Assembly (NCBI GenBank): GCA_003117195.1
Contig: BDSI01000045.1
Location: 356,388-420,387, forward strand
Source: Eudorina sp. 2006-703-Eu-15
Lineage: Eukaryota > Chlorophyta > Chlorophyceae > Chlamydomonadales > Volvocaceae
DNA: 64,000 nt
Reading direction: 5' to 3'
The notes under the pieces: model-generated
What the model was told of the DNA's origin: nothing
Seen by the model: only the letters and a program-made list of their open reading frames with translations
Databases searched by the model: none
Part shown: positions 21,779-33,700 of the stretch, piece after piece
How the letters are laid out: each line of letters begins with the position of its first letter
Numbering within the stretch: position 1 is the first letter of the stretch
Translations under genes and position numbers: made by a program

Positions 21779-24700
21779 ATGGAGAATGACTTGAAGAATT
21801 CACTCGAGGTAAGGTTATATCACGAATCAGATGTCAAAGACTGCTTTGTGTCGGGGGCGGTGCTGGTGCACGCAGCAAATGACTGCCGCTTTGGCATCAT
21901 AGACGCCAATCATACATCTCTTCTTAAATATAGCTGTCCATGGTTAGGTTGGGGCGCATGCGTGGGGCTTGTAGAGTTTTTGACGACGAAGTTGTTAGCT
22001 ATGTCGCGTCGGAGTTGGACCGTGCATGCTGCAGCACGAACGCGCAACTATTTATAAGGAATATTAAAGCAGTGCATGACTTTGGACACGGTGAATGGCG
22101 TTTTTGAATAGGCACTCGTCACGGGATTAAGCGTGACAGGATGCGGAAGTGCTTGAGAAGGTTGACAAGGCATCTTCATCATTGTTTAGGATTTAAATAT
22201 AGTGAACGGATAAGATTTGCCGACACCAGAACGGCCCCCCAACCACCGTCTGCACGGCGAGTAGGCGGGTACCCCGCTGATCGGGGAGTTGATAGGCTGG
22301 GCACGGGTGCGGATTCCATGACGTGCGTATGCACGCCTCTGTCGTAAAACCCCCAAGGTGAAGGACAAGCGGCCCACCCATGCATCCGCAACGGCGGGAA
22401 TCTGGGTCTTCCACTTTGCAGTTCAACACGCTGCAACCTGTCAGCCTCCGCTGTTTGCTTCCGCTACCCACCGGAGTAGGACTGCGCGACAGCAGCAACC
22501 TTCGGGTTGCCTGCCGACAGCCCCCAACCCCGCCCCACCCGCTCTTCCCCAATGGGAATCAAACCTAGGATCAAATCCGCTTGCGCATTGAGCCATGCCG
22601 GACCCCTATGCTGAGAAGTGGGTTCTGATCTGATCTGGGTTGTCTGGGTGATGAGCTAACGACGCACCCACCCGACGTCCGTTGACGTGGGGGCTCACAC
22701 GACAGGCGGATGCCGCTTCCCTCCTGTTCCCTCCTGTTCCCACCCAACACAGAAACACACACATACACGGGTTTCCTCGCCAAACACACGTGACACACAA
22801 TCAAGGGGGCGGGTTCCTCACGTAACAATGCAATTTCCTGAACGCCACAACACAGATGCAAGCGCATGTCAACACAGATGCCCATACCCTTTCCTTCCGA
22901 TCTATCCATCATCCCCTTCCCTCCCCGCCTCCTTTCGCATGACTATACATCCGCGCGCGGCCTCCACCCCTCCCTCCGCAGGAGTACGTCGCTTTGCGGC
23001 TGCGTTCCTTCGCACGCCGCTTCGCCTTGCAGCATGCGCCCCACCTGTCGGGGGCGCAGGTCCAGCAGGCCGTCTACGTGGACCTCTTGGAGAACCCCCC
23101 GCTGCCGCCCATCGAGCAGCTGCTGAGACGGTTCGGCGTGACCGGCGAAGGCGCGGCCGCAGCACCAGTCGCAGCCCCCGCTTTGCCGCCGGGCCTGCTG
23201 TCCGGCGCCACTCAGGGGCGAGGCATTGGCGCCGCGGGTGCAGGTCCCGGGGGCGGCTCTCTGGATGGCTTCCAGGGAGCGGGCGGTGGGGCAGGGGTGC
23301 TGGTTGCCTTGCCGGACCGCGCACCGTCGCAGCCGCCCGCGGCGCCGCCGTCGCCGCTGCCGGCGTTGACGCTGGGGCTGCCGCCGGCCGGCGGCAGTGC
23401 GGGCGCCGGCGTGACGTCGGCCAACGCCCCGACGCGCGCGATGACGCCGCCGCGGACGGGATTGGCGGCAGCGCTGGGGTCGTCGCAGCAGCAGCCGCAG
23501 CAGCAAGCTGCCAGCGGGTCTGTGAACGGAGAGGCGGCCATCGCCGGACTGCCGCCCTTCTCGCTGGTGTTCCGGCACGATTGCTCGTAAGTGGTGGCCC
23601 GCGGGTTGCAATTCTCAACGCGCTGATCATGTTATACAAAAGGAGTGTCACAATTTCAGCATAAAAGGGCCCCCCCCTTACGGACAAAATCATGACGCTC
23701 GCCGAAATTCTCCGCGGGATATCACCTGCTTGAGCCCCCGTGGTGTAATGCGCCCGTCTCTCTCCCTTCCCCTCTCTCTCCCCCTTTTGCACCAGTGTGA
23801 TTGCTCGCCGACCGCCGAAGCCCGCCCGCGCTATCGCCCTCAGCCATCTCCTGCGGCGACGGCCAGCTGTCCCCCGATCCTCACCCTACCCTACCCTGGC
23901 CCCCCCATACCCCCCCCGCTAACCCCACCCTATACTCACCCGCCTCCACCCGCCCTCACTTATGTACCGGCACCCTTCCGCAGCGCCCTCGGCTGCCGCG
24001 ACGTGCACTGCGCGCTGTGCCAGTACAACCCGCTCCGCATATGTGACCGCAACTTCGGTCGGAAGTACCTGGTGGGGGACTTGCTGAGGGCCAAGTGCGG
24101 CGCCCCGCTGCGGGTAGAGCTGCGGAAGACGCCCCCCACGACGGAGGGCTCGCCGCAGGCACCGCAGGCGGGGGTGTCCATGGGCCGGGTGCTCGGGCCG
24201 CTGCTGGAGGATGAGGAGAGCAACAACGTGATGCTGGAGGCAAGGGCGAGGGCGGGGAGGGAGGGGGGGCCGGAATAGGAATTGGGAAGGGTGGTGGTAG
24301 TAGGGTATAGGGAATTGGTAGACATATCCGCACTGCGCTGGGTTGGCAGCGCTGGGTTGGCAGGGGAAGGGACTGCGAGGACTGCCAGTGCGAGGGTCGG
24401 GTTAAGATTGGTGCGGGAGGAGGAATGGGCTGTACCAGGGCGAGGAAGAGAACATACGGGCGCGGAAGGCGGGGGCCGCAGCGTGCTCCCTCCTCTGCAA
24501 ACTGCCATTCCCCCAGCCCATGCCACCCGGCAGCGGCCGGGGGAGGGGGCAGGGGATGACAACTTGATATATCATTCAACACCAGTTGTTGAATGGCAGA
24601 GGACGGGCCGGCGGGAGGAAGGGGGATACTCAGGAAGCCGGGCGGTGTTCATTTGTGAGGTGGGCAAATGGAAATTAGAGGGCGCTGCGGCCGAACGGCG

Positions 24701-27700
24701 CCGTTGGTACCCTGCCGCACGCGGATGCCCAAAGCTTGGGCCCACCACCACCGCCATACCAACCGGACCTTTGCTCCAGCGGATTGAGTAGTTTCTGCAG
24801 GTCTACCAGTTGGCTGAACCACCACCGCCGCCGCCGTTATGAAGGGTCAACCTGTAAAAGCGTCACAGAGGGGCTTACGCTCCAAGTGCCCTCCCAATGC
24901 GCGTTTCTTATTTGTCCTTCCTTACCTGTCCCACCTTCGTTGCTGCGCCTGTCCCCTGCCCCTTGCCCGGCCCGCCGCCTCGTGCCCTTCCAGCTTGTCC
25001 TGCTGGACGGGGTCATGTTCAAAGAGCGGGGCGGAGACGGGCGGCTGCTGGGGCCGGATGACCTGCGTGTGTGCGCCAAACTAAACAACCACAAGGTGGG
25101 GGGGCCGAGGGAGAGGGGCCGAGCCCTGGGGGACAAGGTGGGGGGGGCCGAGTCCTGGGGGCTGGTGGAGGAGGCGCGGGGTCTGTGCCGGTCCGTAGCT
25201 GAGTCCTGTCTGGGGGCTGCCCTTCGTCAGGCGTTTGCTGTTTTGCCCACTGTTTGCCGTTTGCTGCCTACCTGGGCTTCCTTGCAGGGCGCCCGCGCGG
25301 CAACACCCCATGTCCGCTGTCGCCCTCCCTTTGCTCTGGCTGCAGCCCGGTATGAATATGTCTACCCTCCCCTTTTCCCGGCCCCACTCCCCGGGTACAT
25401 CCTGCCGGCTCCCCCGCCGCGCAGGAGGAGCCCCTGCTGCAGATAAAGTCCGCGGGCGCAGCTGCCGCGGCCGCATCCCGACGGATCCTCCTCAAGCCCG
25501 AGGTGCGCTCTGTGCGGGGTTGGGTACATGCGTATTGAGGATCAGAGCGTGCGAAGAGGGTATTTGTTTGGTTTGATGTGGCTTGGGGCGGGGGTCGCCA
25601 GGTTGTGGCCCGCCGATGCCACCTATCCTACGTCCTTCACGGGGCGGTGGGGGCCACACCGCCTTAAGCCCGCCTCAGCCCCCAGGCCCCCAGGTCCTTA
25701 TCCTCGCTCCGAAGTCGCTCTTGCGTCCCGGACCCGCCGGATTACGTCCACCAATGTCCGATCACCCACCGGACGGGAGCTTCCCCCCGTGGGGTTCGTC
25801 CGACATCGTCAAGGACTTGACTTGCGCCTGACTCGCCCCCCTCCGCATCCTCGCCTTGTTCCCGCTGCAGCGTGGCGCGGTGTCGCTGCCCGAGCTGACA
25901 GTGACTGACAGCAGCGAGGCGCTGCTGACGGGCCGCAAGCCGCCCTTCCGACTGCTGGTGACGGCGGTGTCGTCGGATGACACGGCGGTGCCGCTGTCGA
26001 CCTTCGCGTACGCGGTGTCGGACGAGTTCGTGGTGGGTGGGGTGGGGGTTGAGGGCGGGCGGACAGGCGGATAGGGGGCGAGGTCAGAACGTATGGGTGG
26101 GTAAAAGACGAAGTGCGCAGACTGCCGGTCCACGGGTCCGGTAAGAAACACATGTGCACCCGCCTCTTCAGCTATGTGATGACGGGCAGGAGGGGTGTAG
26201 GAAATTGGTAGACATATCTGTACGGGCAGGAGAGGGGGATGAAAACGGTGGGATGTGGTTGCGGTTCGGCTCGGCGCGGCCGCATCTCAGTTAAGGGCCT
26301 GTGGACTGACTTGGGGTGTGGATTGTCGGTGGGGGGAAGGGAGGAGGTGAAGGGCATGAGTCCGTACGCAATGAACGTGCCTTGCCTGACGCGCAAAGTC
26401 CGAGTCCTCCGACATCCGCATTCCCTCCCCGCCTCCTGCCTCTTACCCCACCCTCACCGAGTTTGAACATGTCGACAAATTTCCTACACCCCGCCCCCTT
26501 GTGTCACTCAGACAGCAAACCGCAAGAGAGCACCAAGCCGGTAACCATCTCAGTAGGCATTAGCCGCCCCCCATTCCTCAAGAGCTTCACTATATCTACC
26601 CAATTCCTATACCCCCGGACTGGGCTGTTTCTTACCCCCCCCCCAAACTTCTAATGCCCCCCTCATGAGTTCCAGTTTTCTCTTCTCTCCCCCCCCCCGC
26701 CCCCAAATCCGGCCCGCTGCGGCCCGCAGGTGGCCACCCGGCGTGTGAAGCAGGCCAACAAGGCGGAGATCCCGCTGCTGGACGACCACGTGTCCAAGAT
26801 TGAGCACATCGGGCGGGAGACGGTGAAGAAGCTGGCGGACCTGCGGGCGGCGGCGGCGGAGCTGGGCATGACGCTGCGGCTGCCGCTGGGGGTGACACCC
26901 GCGGTGACCAGCGTGGGGCAGTTCCTGGCGCTGGCGGACGGCGCGGAGAAGGACGGGCAGCTCAAGAAAGTGGTGAGAGGGGGTATAGGAAATTGGTAGA
27001 CATATTTATACTGCGCTGGTGAAGGGGAGGGAGAGAGGAGGTTTCGCTGTCTTCATTGACAAAGGGAGAGAGAGTGGCGGGTTGCAGTGGGTTTGGCAAC
27101 GGAAACAAGTCCAGCACCGTGTAGCAAGGGGGAGGGGAAGCCACGGGGGACGGTGTCGTGGGTACGGTAGCCCTGATCGCGCGGCCCTCGATGCGGCCCT
27201 CCGTCGACCCGCCAGAGCCCCTCCCCTCGCCTTCCCTCCCTCGTTCCCCCGCTCCCCTCCCCTCGCCTTCCCTTTCCTTCCCGACCCCAGCTGCAAATGG
27301 TCCTGAAGCTGTCCAAGGAGAAGTGGGAGGAGGCCGCCTCCCACGCGGCCCAGGCGGTGCAGTCCGACTTCCGGCGGCGGATCTGGTACCCGCCGGGGGT
27401 GCCCATGACGCCCATGAGCGTGGGGCTGCTGTTCGGGTGCAAGTACGGCGCCGTGCTGCTGCGGGAGCCAGTGTGTAAGCAGATTCGCGACCGGGGCGGA
27501 AGCGGTGGGGGGTGGGGGTTAGCGGGACGGGTGCAGGGAGGTTGCGGGTGCGAGTGTGCGTGCTGGTGTAACCCACCCGACCGCACCCTGGGACCGATGT
27601 ACTCACCCAGTAATCTGCAACATACTTGCGGGGTGTGCGTGCGTGTTTGTGTGTGTGCCGCGGATCAAATGAAGAATCAGCAAACACTGCACTTGGTAGA

Positions 27701-30700
27701 ACTACCTCTGGCTGCGCTGCTGACCGGCCGCGGACTGCAGGACCGGGGTGCGGCCGGCAGTGACCCGAAACAGGACACCCAAGTCTCGCTATACCGCTCA
27801 TCCCACAGCTGTATCATTCGGTACATTCCGTACCACCAGCACCACCACCAGCACCGGCACTGCCGCCCGATGCCCCCCGTCCGCGATCGGACTTGCGCTC
27901 TGTCTACCAATTTCCCACACCTCCCCGCGCCCGCCCTCTACCTACCAATTTCCTATACTCCACCGCCCCCAACATGTCTGCCAATCTCCTGCACCTCCCT
28001 CGCTCCCGCGTCCCTATCTCAACGGATCCCCCTTCCCTCCCGCTTCCTCCCCACTTAATTCCACTGCTGCGCAGCCCTCGTCCACACCCTCGCCGGCGGC
28101 GGCCTCCGCATCAGCCCCGAGGACGAGCTGGACCCGCCCGCCCTAAACATCGTACGGCAGTTGAAGCAGCAGGCGGCGATGTCCTGGTGGGCGCCGGGCC
28201 ACCCGGGTTGGGGCATCTTCAAGGACGGCAGCGGCATGGGGCCGGCGCGGGGGCACGGCCCGCCGGGGCAGGTCGCCGCCGCCGTCGCCGCCGCCGCCGC
28301 GATAGGGTACTCGATGCAGCAGTCGCTGCGTGGCGGCGGCCCCGGGGTGGGCCTCCTGGGCCTCCAGGGGGGGTTGCAAGACGCGGCGGCGGCGGCGGCA
28401 GGGCCGGGGCCGCCGGTGCAGCGGCGGGGCAGCGCTTGCGGCCCATCGGGTCAGCAGCATCAGCACCAGCACCAGCACCAGGCCGGGGCTGCGGGTGTGC
28501 TCATGGGCAATTCAGCGGCAGCGGGCCTGGCTGCCGCGCTGATGGCGGCCGGCGGGGCCGGCGGCGCCGCCGGCGGCGGGCAGCAAGGGGGCCTTATGCA
28601 GCAGCCGCAGCAGCAGCAGCTGAGCCGGCATCCCTCCCCTGCGCCGCCGGGGCTGGCGACCGGCGGCAGCTCCGGCAACCTGAACGTCAATGCGGGCGGG
28701 GGAAACGCGATGCCGGCGGCGGTGGGAGCCCAGCTCCTGCAGCAGCTCATTGCGGCGCACGGTCAGGCCTCCCAGCCGCAGCAGCCGGAGATGACGTCCG
28801 CGGGCAGTGGGCCGGGGGCTGGCGCAGGGGCGGGGCCCAGCGGGCGGCTGGCAGGGGAGCTGTCCGCCCTGGCGGCGGCCAACCTGGGTACGCTGCCGGG
28901 GGCCGGGCCGCAACCTACGCAGCAGCAGCAACAGCACCCGCACCAGCCGCACCAGCAGGCTGCACCGCCCCCGCAGCAGCAGCAGCTGCAACCCTCCCTG
29001 TCATTAGGGCTGCGCCTGGGACTTGGACTTGGCGCACAGCTGCAGGTACGGCGGGGGTTGGTGGGGCCACGACCGTTGTTAGGGGCGGACACTACCGTAG
29101 TTGGAAACATCGGGTGGGTTTACATCACAACACCACCATGTGTGGAGCTGTGGGCAACGTCGACCGCAGCGGCGTCGCTGCCCTTTGCACTTGCCATTTG
29201 TAGGATCAGCACAGCATTCGCACTCCCGCATTTGTCACGCAGCACAGCACCATCTGCCGTGGGGCTGCTTCCCCCCGGCGTAGTCCCGACCACCCCCATC
29301 CGACCACCCGCATCCGAACACCCGCATCCGAACACCCGCGTCCGAACACCCCCATCCGACCACCCGCATCCGACCACCCGCATCCCACCACCCGCATCCG
29401 ACCACCCGCATCCGACCACCCGCATCCGACCACCCGCATCCCACCACCCGCATCCGACCACCCGCATCCGAACACCCGCCACCACCCGGCAGGCGCTATG
29501 GGCCCGACAGGAGCAATCGCACTCGCAGCAGAAGCAGGAACCGGGCGGGCACCACCACCACCACCACCACCAGCAGGCCCCCCGTCCTTCGGAGCAGGGG
29601 GGTGACGGGGAGACCGGCTCACCCTTGACGGCTCACAGATCGCAGGCCCAGCTGGCAGTGCCGCCACAGGGCGCTCCCGCCGCGGGGCCGGCATCTGCGG
29701 ATCCCGTGGCGGCGGCGGCGGCGGCCGCCGCCGCCGCGACTGTGATGGGCCGTGGCGTCGGCATTGGGAAGCGCGCCCGGTCCCCCACGCCCTCGACTCC
29801 GCCCTCCCCAGGCCCAGCCGGCTCCCCGCACACGGCCACCACGGGCGGTGCGCCCACGGCCCAGCTGCTCGCCACCATCACCTCCATCCCCTCGCTCAGC
29901 TCTTGTCTGGCGTCGGCGCCCGCGGGCGGCGGCGGTGGCGGCGCCCCGGGCCAAGCGGCCCGCGGGTCACTCGGCATCGCATCGCTGCTGCCCAACTTCA
30001 GCTTCGGCCCCGACGGCCGCATCATGATCGTACAGTCGCGGGAGCTGCCCGGTAACGGCAGCGCGCCGGACCTCACAAAGCTGTCAGGTGCCGCCGCGAC
30101 TGCCGCCAGCGGCGGTCACGCCACTGCAGACGCGGCGGCGGCGGCGGCGTCGAAGCGCGGGTCGCGGCGCACTCCGCCGCCCTCACCCAGGGCTGTGGCG
30201 GCGGGGAGGGGACAGGAGGCCGCGGCGGCGGGTTCGAGCCAGCAAGGGGAGGGGTTGGCCCGTCGGGAGGGTCCCGAGGCGTTGGAGCAGCAGCCGCGGC
30301 AGCGGCGGCGGCTGGGGCCGAGCACCAGCAGCGATGACACCGACAGCAAGGGCTCCGCGAGGGCACGCGGTGGAGGCGGAGACGACGACGACGACGGCGA
30401 CGGCGCGGAGAGAGGAAGGGACCGGACAAGGTAAGCGTATGGGTCAGAGAGGCGAGGTCCAACTTTAAAGCTGGGTCAAGGGGAAGCTGCCGCTGGGGAA
30501 GAATAGGCCATTTGGACCCTTTCGGCCATCGCGGCAATGTACCGCGGCAATGTGTCTAAGAGGCACGGGTCCAGCAGGCATGATCCCGCCGTGCCATCGC
30601 CCCCGCCAACCCTCTCTGCCCTCCCGCTGACTGCCCTTGTGCGCGCGGACTCCGCAGGGGCTCGGCGACCGAGGGGGAGGCGCGGGCGGGCGCGGACAGC

Positions 30701-33700
30701 GGCGGAGGCAGCGGAGGCGACACGGACATGGCCCGCCAGCCCACACTGCAGCAGGGCCTGGCGGAGGGATCCTCCCGCCCGCAGTCCCGAGCCACACCCG
30801 TGCCTCAGGTCGGGGGGCGGTAGGGGGGCGGTAGGGGGCGCCTGGGACGCTGTACCCCCCTGTGTGTGGGTGGGTAGGGGTGGGAGATAAGGAAGTGCAG
30901 CGGGATGATGATGTGGCGCCGCACTCGGGCTAGGAGGAGAGGCCACAGGTCACGGGCCCCATGGCGGGCGGGACCCAGAGACAGCTCCGAGGGCTGCAAC
31001 GGACAGCCGGGGGGGGGGTCGAGGCAGTCGCTGTCTTTATTGACGAAAAGGGGGTCGAGGCAGTGCCGCCATCGTCCAAAACGGGGAAGTGGACTCGCGC
31101 AGGGTTTCGGCCTGTCGCCAGAAGCCAAAACCATTTGGCAGGGCAGCTTTTGGTTTGCCCTCGTAGATGCAGGGAAATAAGAACCTTAAAAGAGGCAGGC
31201 CGGGAAACACTTCTTGAGTGCTCCGGTCATGTTCGGCATCATGGCCACCACAATCACGGCCACGACAGGGATTCCTGGCCACCACCGGTGCCAGGAGTCT
31301 CAACAGCTCAGTCCTGAAGGGCTTGGTAGCGCTTTCCTGGCGTCGCGGATGCACACGGGGGGCGGTCACCAGGAGTCGAGGACACGGCATCAGAGTGTGT
31401 TTTGGCGGTAGATAGGTGTGCGATTGATCCTCCTGCGCCTGCAGATTTCCGGGTCCTTTTCTTAGTGTGGAAAATAGTTGGCAGAGCTGAGATTTCCGGC
31501 TCTCTACAGCGTAAAATAAATGACATCTCGCAGGGTTTTTATGGGTCCGGGAATTTTTGGTCCGTAATTATATTTTTATCCAAGACAGCAACCCTGGTTT
31601 GAGGACCGGCAAGGGAGACTAGCACGGGTGTTTTATTCAGCGCAGCGGCTGCCGTTCGGCCACCACGAGGTCAGGGCAGGTCAGAGGGGGAGGACTCGTA
31701 GGACATCAAAGAGGAGAGCAGCGGAGAGAGCACCGCGCAATGTGTGAAAGCAGAGCTGGGACTGCTGCGCGCTGGCACGGCCTGGGAAGCTCTCAGCTCA
31801 CCCACGCGGGACATGCGGCAAGCCTGGACACGCCCAGCCCTGGGAAACCGTGCGTGCGACACACGCGCCCGGCAGGGTCGAGTCGTGTACGGGCGTGCCG
31901 TACTCTTTTCCACATATTTAACATTATATCTATAAACACAGAGGTTCGGGTCGGACGGGTCTCTTGCACGCGAGTGCCCCACACGATTCCCAGGGTCGCC
32001 CGGCTGTTTGCCCTCTCCCCGCGCAGCCCCAGGGCCCATGGATCCGTCGGACCTTGGGTTACGGCGTGGTGTAGTGTACGGCACTCAACTCATTCAATGT
32101 CATCTATATAATAGCCGTTCGTTGCCGTCAGCTGCTTTTCAGGGCTTCCCCCGCCACGCCCCTGCCCCCCGCCTGACGTCTCTGGGTCTGGATTTCCGTC
32201 TCCACCGCCCCTTGTGGTGCCATCATCAGGTGGTGTCGCTGTCCGAGATCCACGCGACGCCCTTCAGTGCGGGACTGCCGCCGGAGCTGCTGGCGGTCAT
32301 CGCGGAGCAGGCGGCGGAGCAGGCCGAGAGCGCCGCGACGGCGGAGCGCGCAGCGCGAACCAGCGGCGGAGGCGTCAGCGGCACGGGCAGCGGCAGCGAC
32401 TGCGGCGGCGGCGGAGGCGGGAGGTTTGTCGGCACGGGCAGGAGCAGGGGCAACACGGCCGGTGCTGACAGGCAGGAGGAAGCGCGTGACGGCCTGTGCC
32501 TGGTGGGGCCAGCCAAGCCGGGAGCGGAGTGGACGGGGGCAAGTGGAGGTGGAGGTGGAGGCGGCGGCGAGGGCACCGGTGAAGCCAGTGCCGCCGCAGC
32601 AACCGCCGCCGGCGCCGACGCCCCGCGTGAGGGACGGCTGCGCGCCAGTAGGGGCAGCGGGGACGTCGGCGGTGGCGGCGGCAGGGCGCTGCAGAGGCGT
32701 GACAGCACGCGCAGCGGCGAGAAATCTGGCGCGAGCAACGGCGGCGGCGGCGGCAAGCACGCCAGCGATCGCGGCGGGCCGGGATTGCGCGACGTCGGCG
32801 ACGGCAGCAACGGCGGTGCCGGTGCCGGACCCTTCGGGGGGCGCAGTGGCGCCGCCGCGGCGGCGGCAGCGGCCACCGCCCTTGGCGGGCCTCTGGCTTC
32901 CCTGGAGTCCCTGGAGCTGCTGGCCTTCCTGTCCTCCGGCCTGCCTCAGGGAGTCTCGCTAGGCACAGAACTTGCGAACCAGTTGGCCCTCCTCTCCTCG
33001 CCGGGGGGGACGGGCCCCGGCGCCAACATCTTCAGCGGCCGCGACGGCGGCAGCGGCGGCGGTGCAGGCACAGGTGGAGGCGGCGGAGGCGGCGGAGCCA
33101 GCACGGCAGCGCCGGGGGCCAGTGCCGGCGGCGGGGGCAGCAGAAACAGCGCTGCGGCGGGCGCGGGAGCTGAGGGAGTTGAGAGCAGGGGGACGGCCGC
33201 GGGGACGGGCGGCGACGGCGGCGGCGGCTCGGCGGGTGCTCCCCAGTCCTCGGGGCTCCTCTCGCAGTCGCACTCCCACGGGATGGCGTCGCTGCTGGCG
33301 GCCGTGGCGGCGGCGGCGGCGGCGGGTGAGGAGCAGCAGCAGCAGCCGCAGGACTCCCTTCCGGTGCTGCCCCATCACCAGACGATGAGTCAGCCGCAGC
33401 CGCCGCCGCGGGGTCACCCGCAACAGCCCCCGTCGTCGGACACGCACCACCTGTCTGCTGGCGGCGGCGGCGGCGGGAACGGAAATGGGAACGGGAGCGG
33501 CGGCCCCCAGCCGTCGCCGTTGATGCTCCTGCAACAGCAGCTACGCGACCGGGAACATCTGCGGCACCTACAGCGCCAGCAGCAGCAGCAGCACCAGCCA
33601 CACCAACCCCCGAACCCGCAGGCGCAGAGCCAGCAGGCGGCAGCGGCCGCTGCCGCCGCCGCGGCGGGCCTGCAGGCGATGCTCGGCGCTGCGATGGGCT

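Noticed and set aside
29284..29485. CRISPR-like repeat array
   Set aside because: 14-bp units are contiguous with no unique spacers, in a eukaryotic intron.
28143..30537. Multiple antisense frames over the CBP60-like tail
   Set aside because: Mirror images of GC-rich low-complexity coding sequence. The sense frame has continuity with upstream conserved exons.
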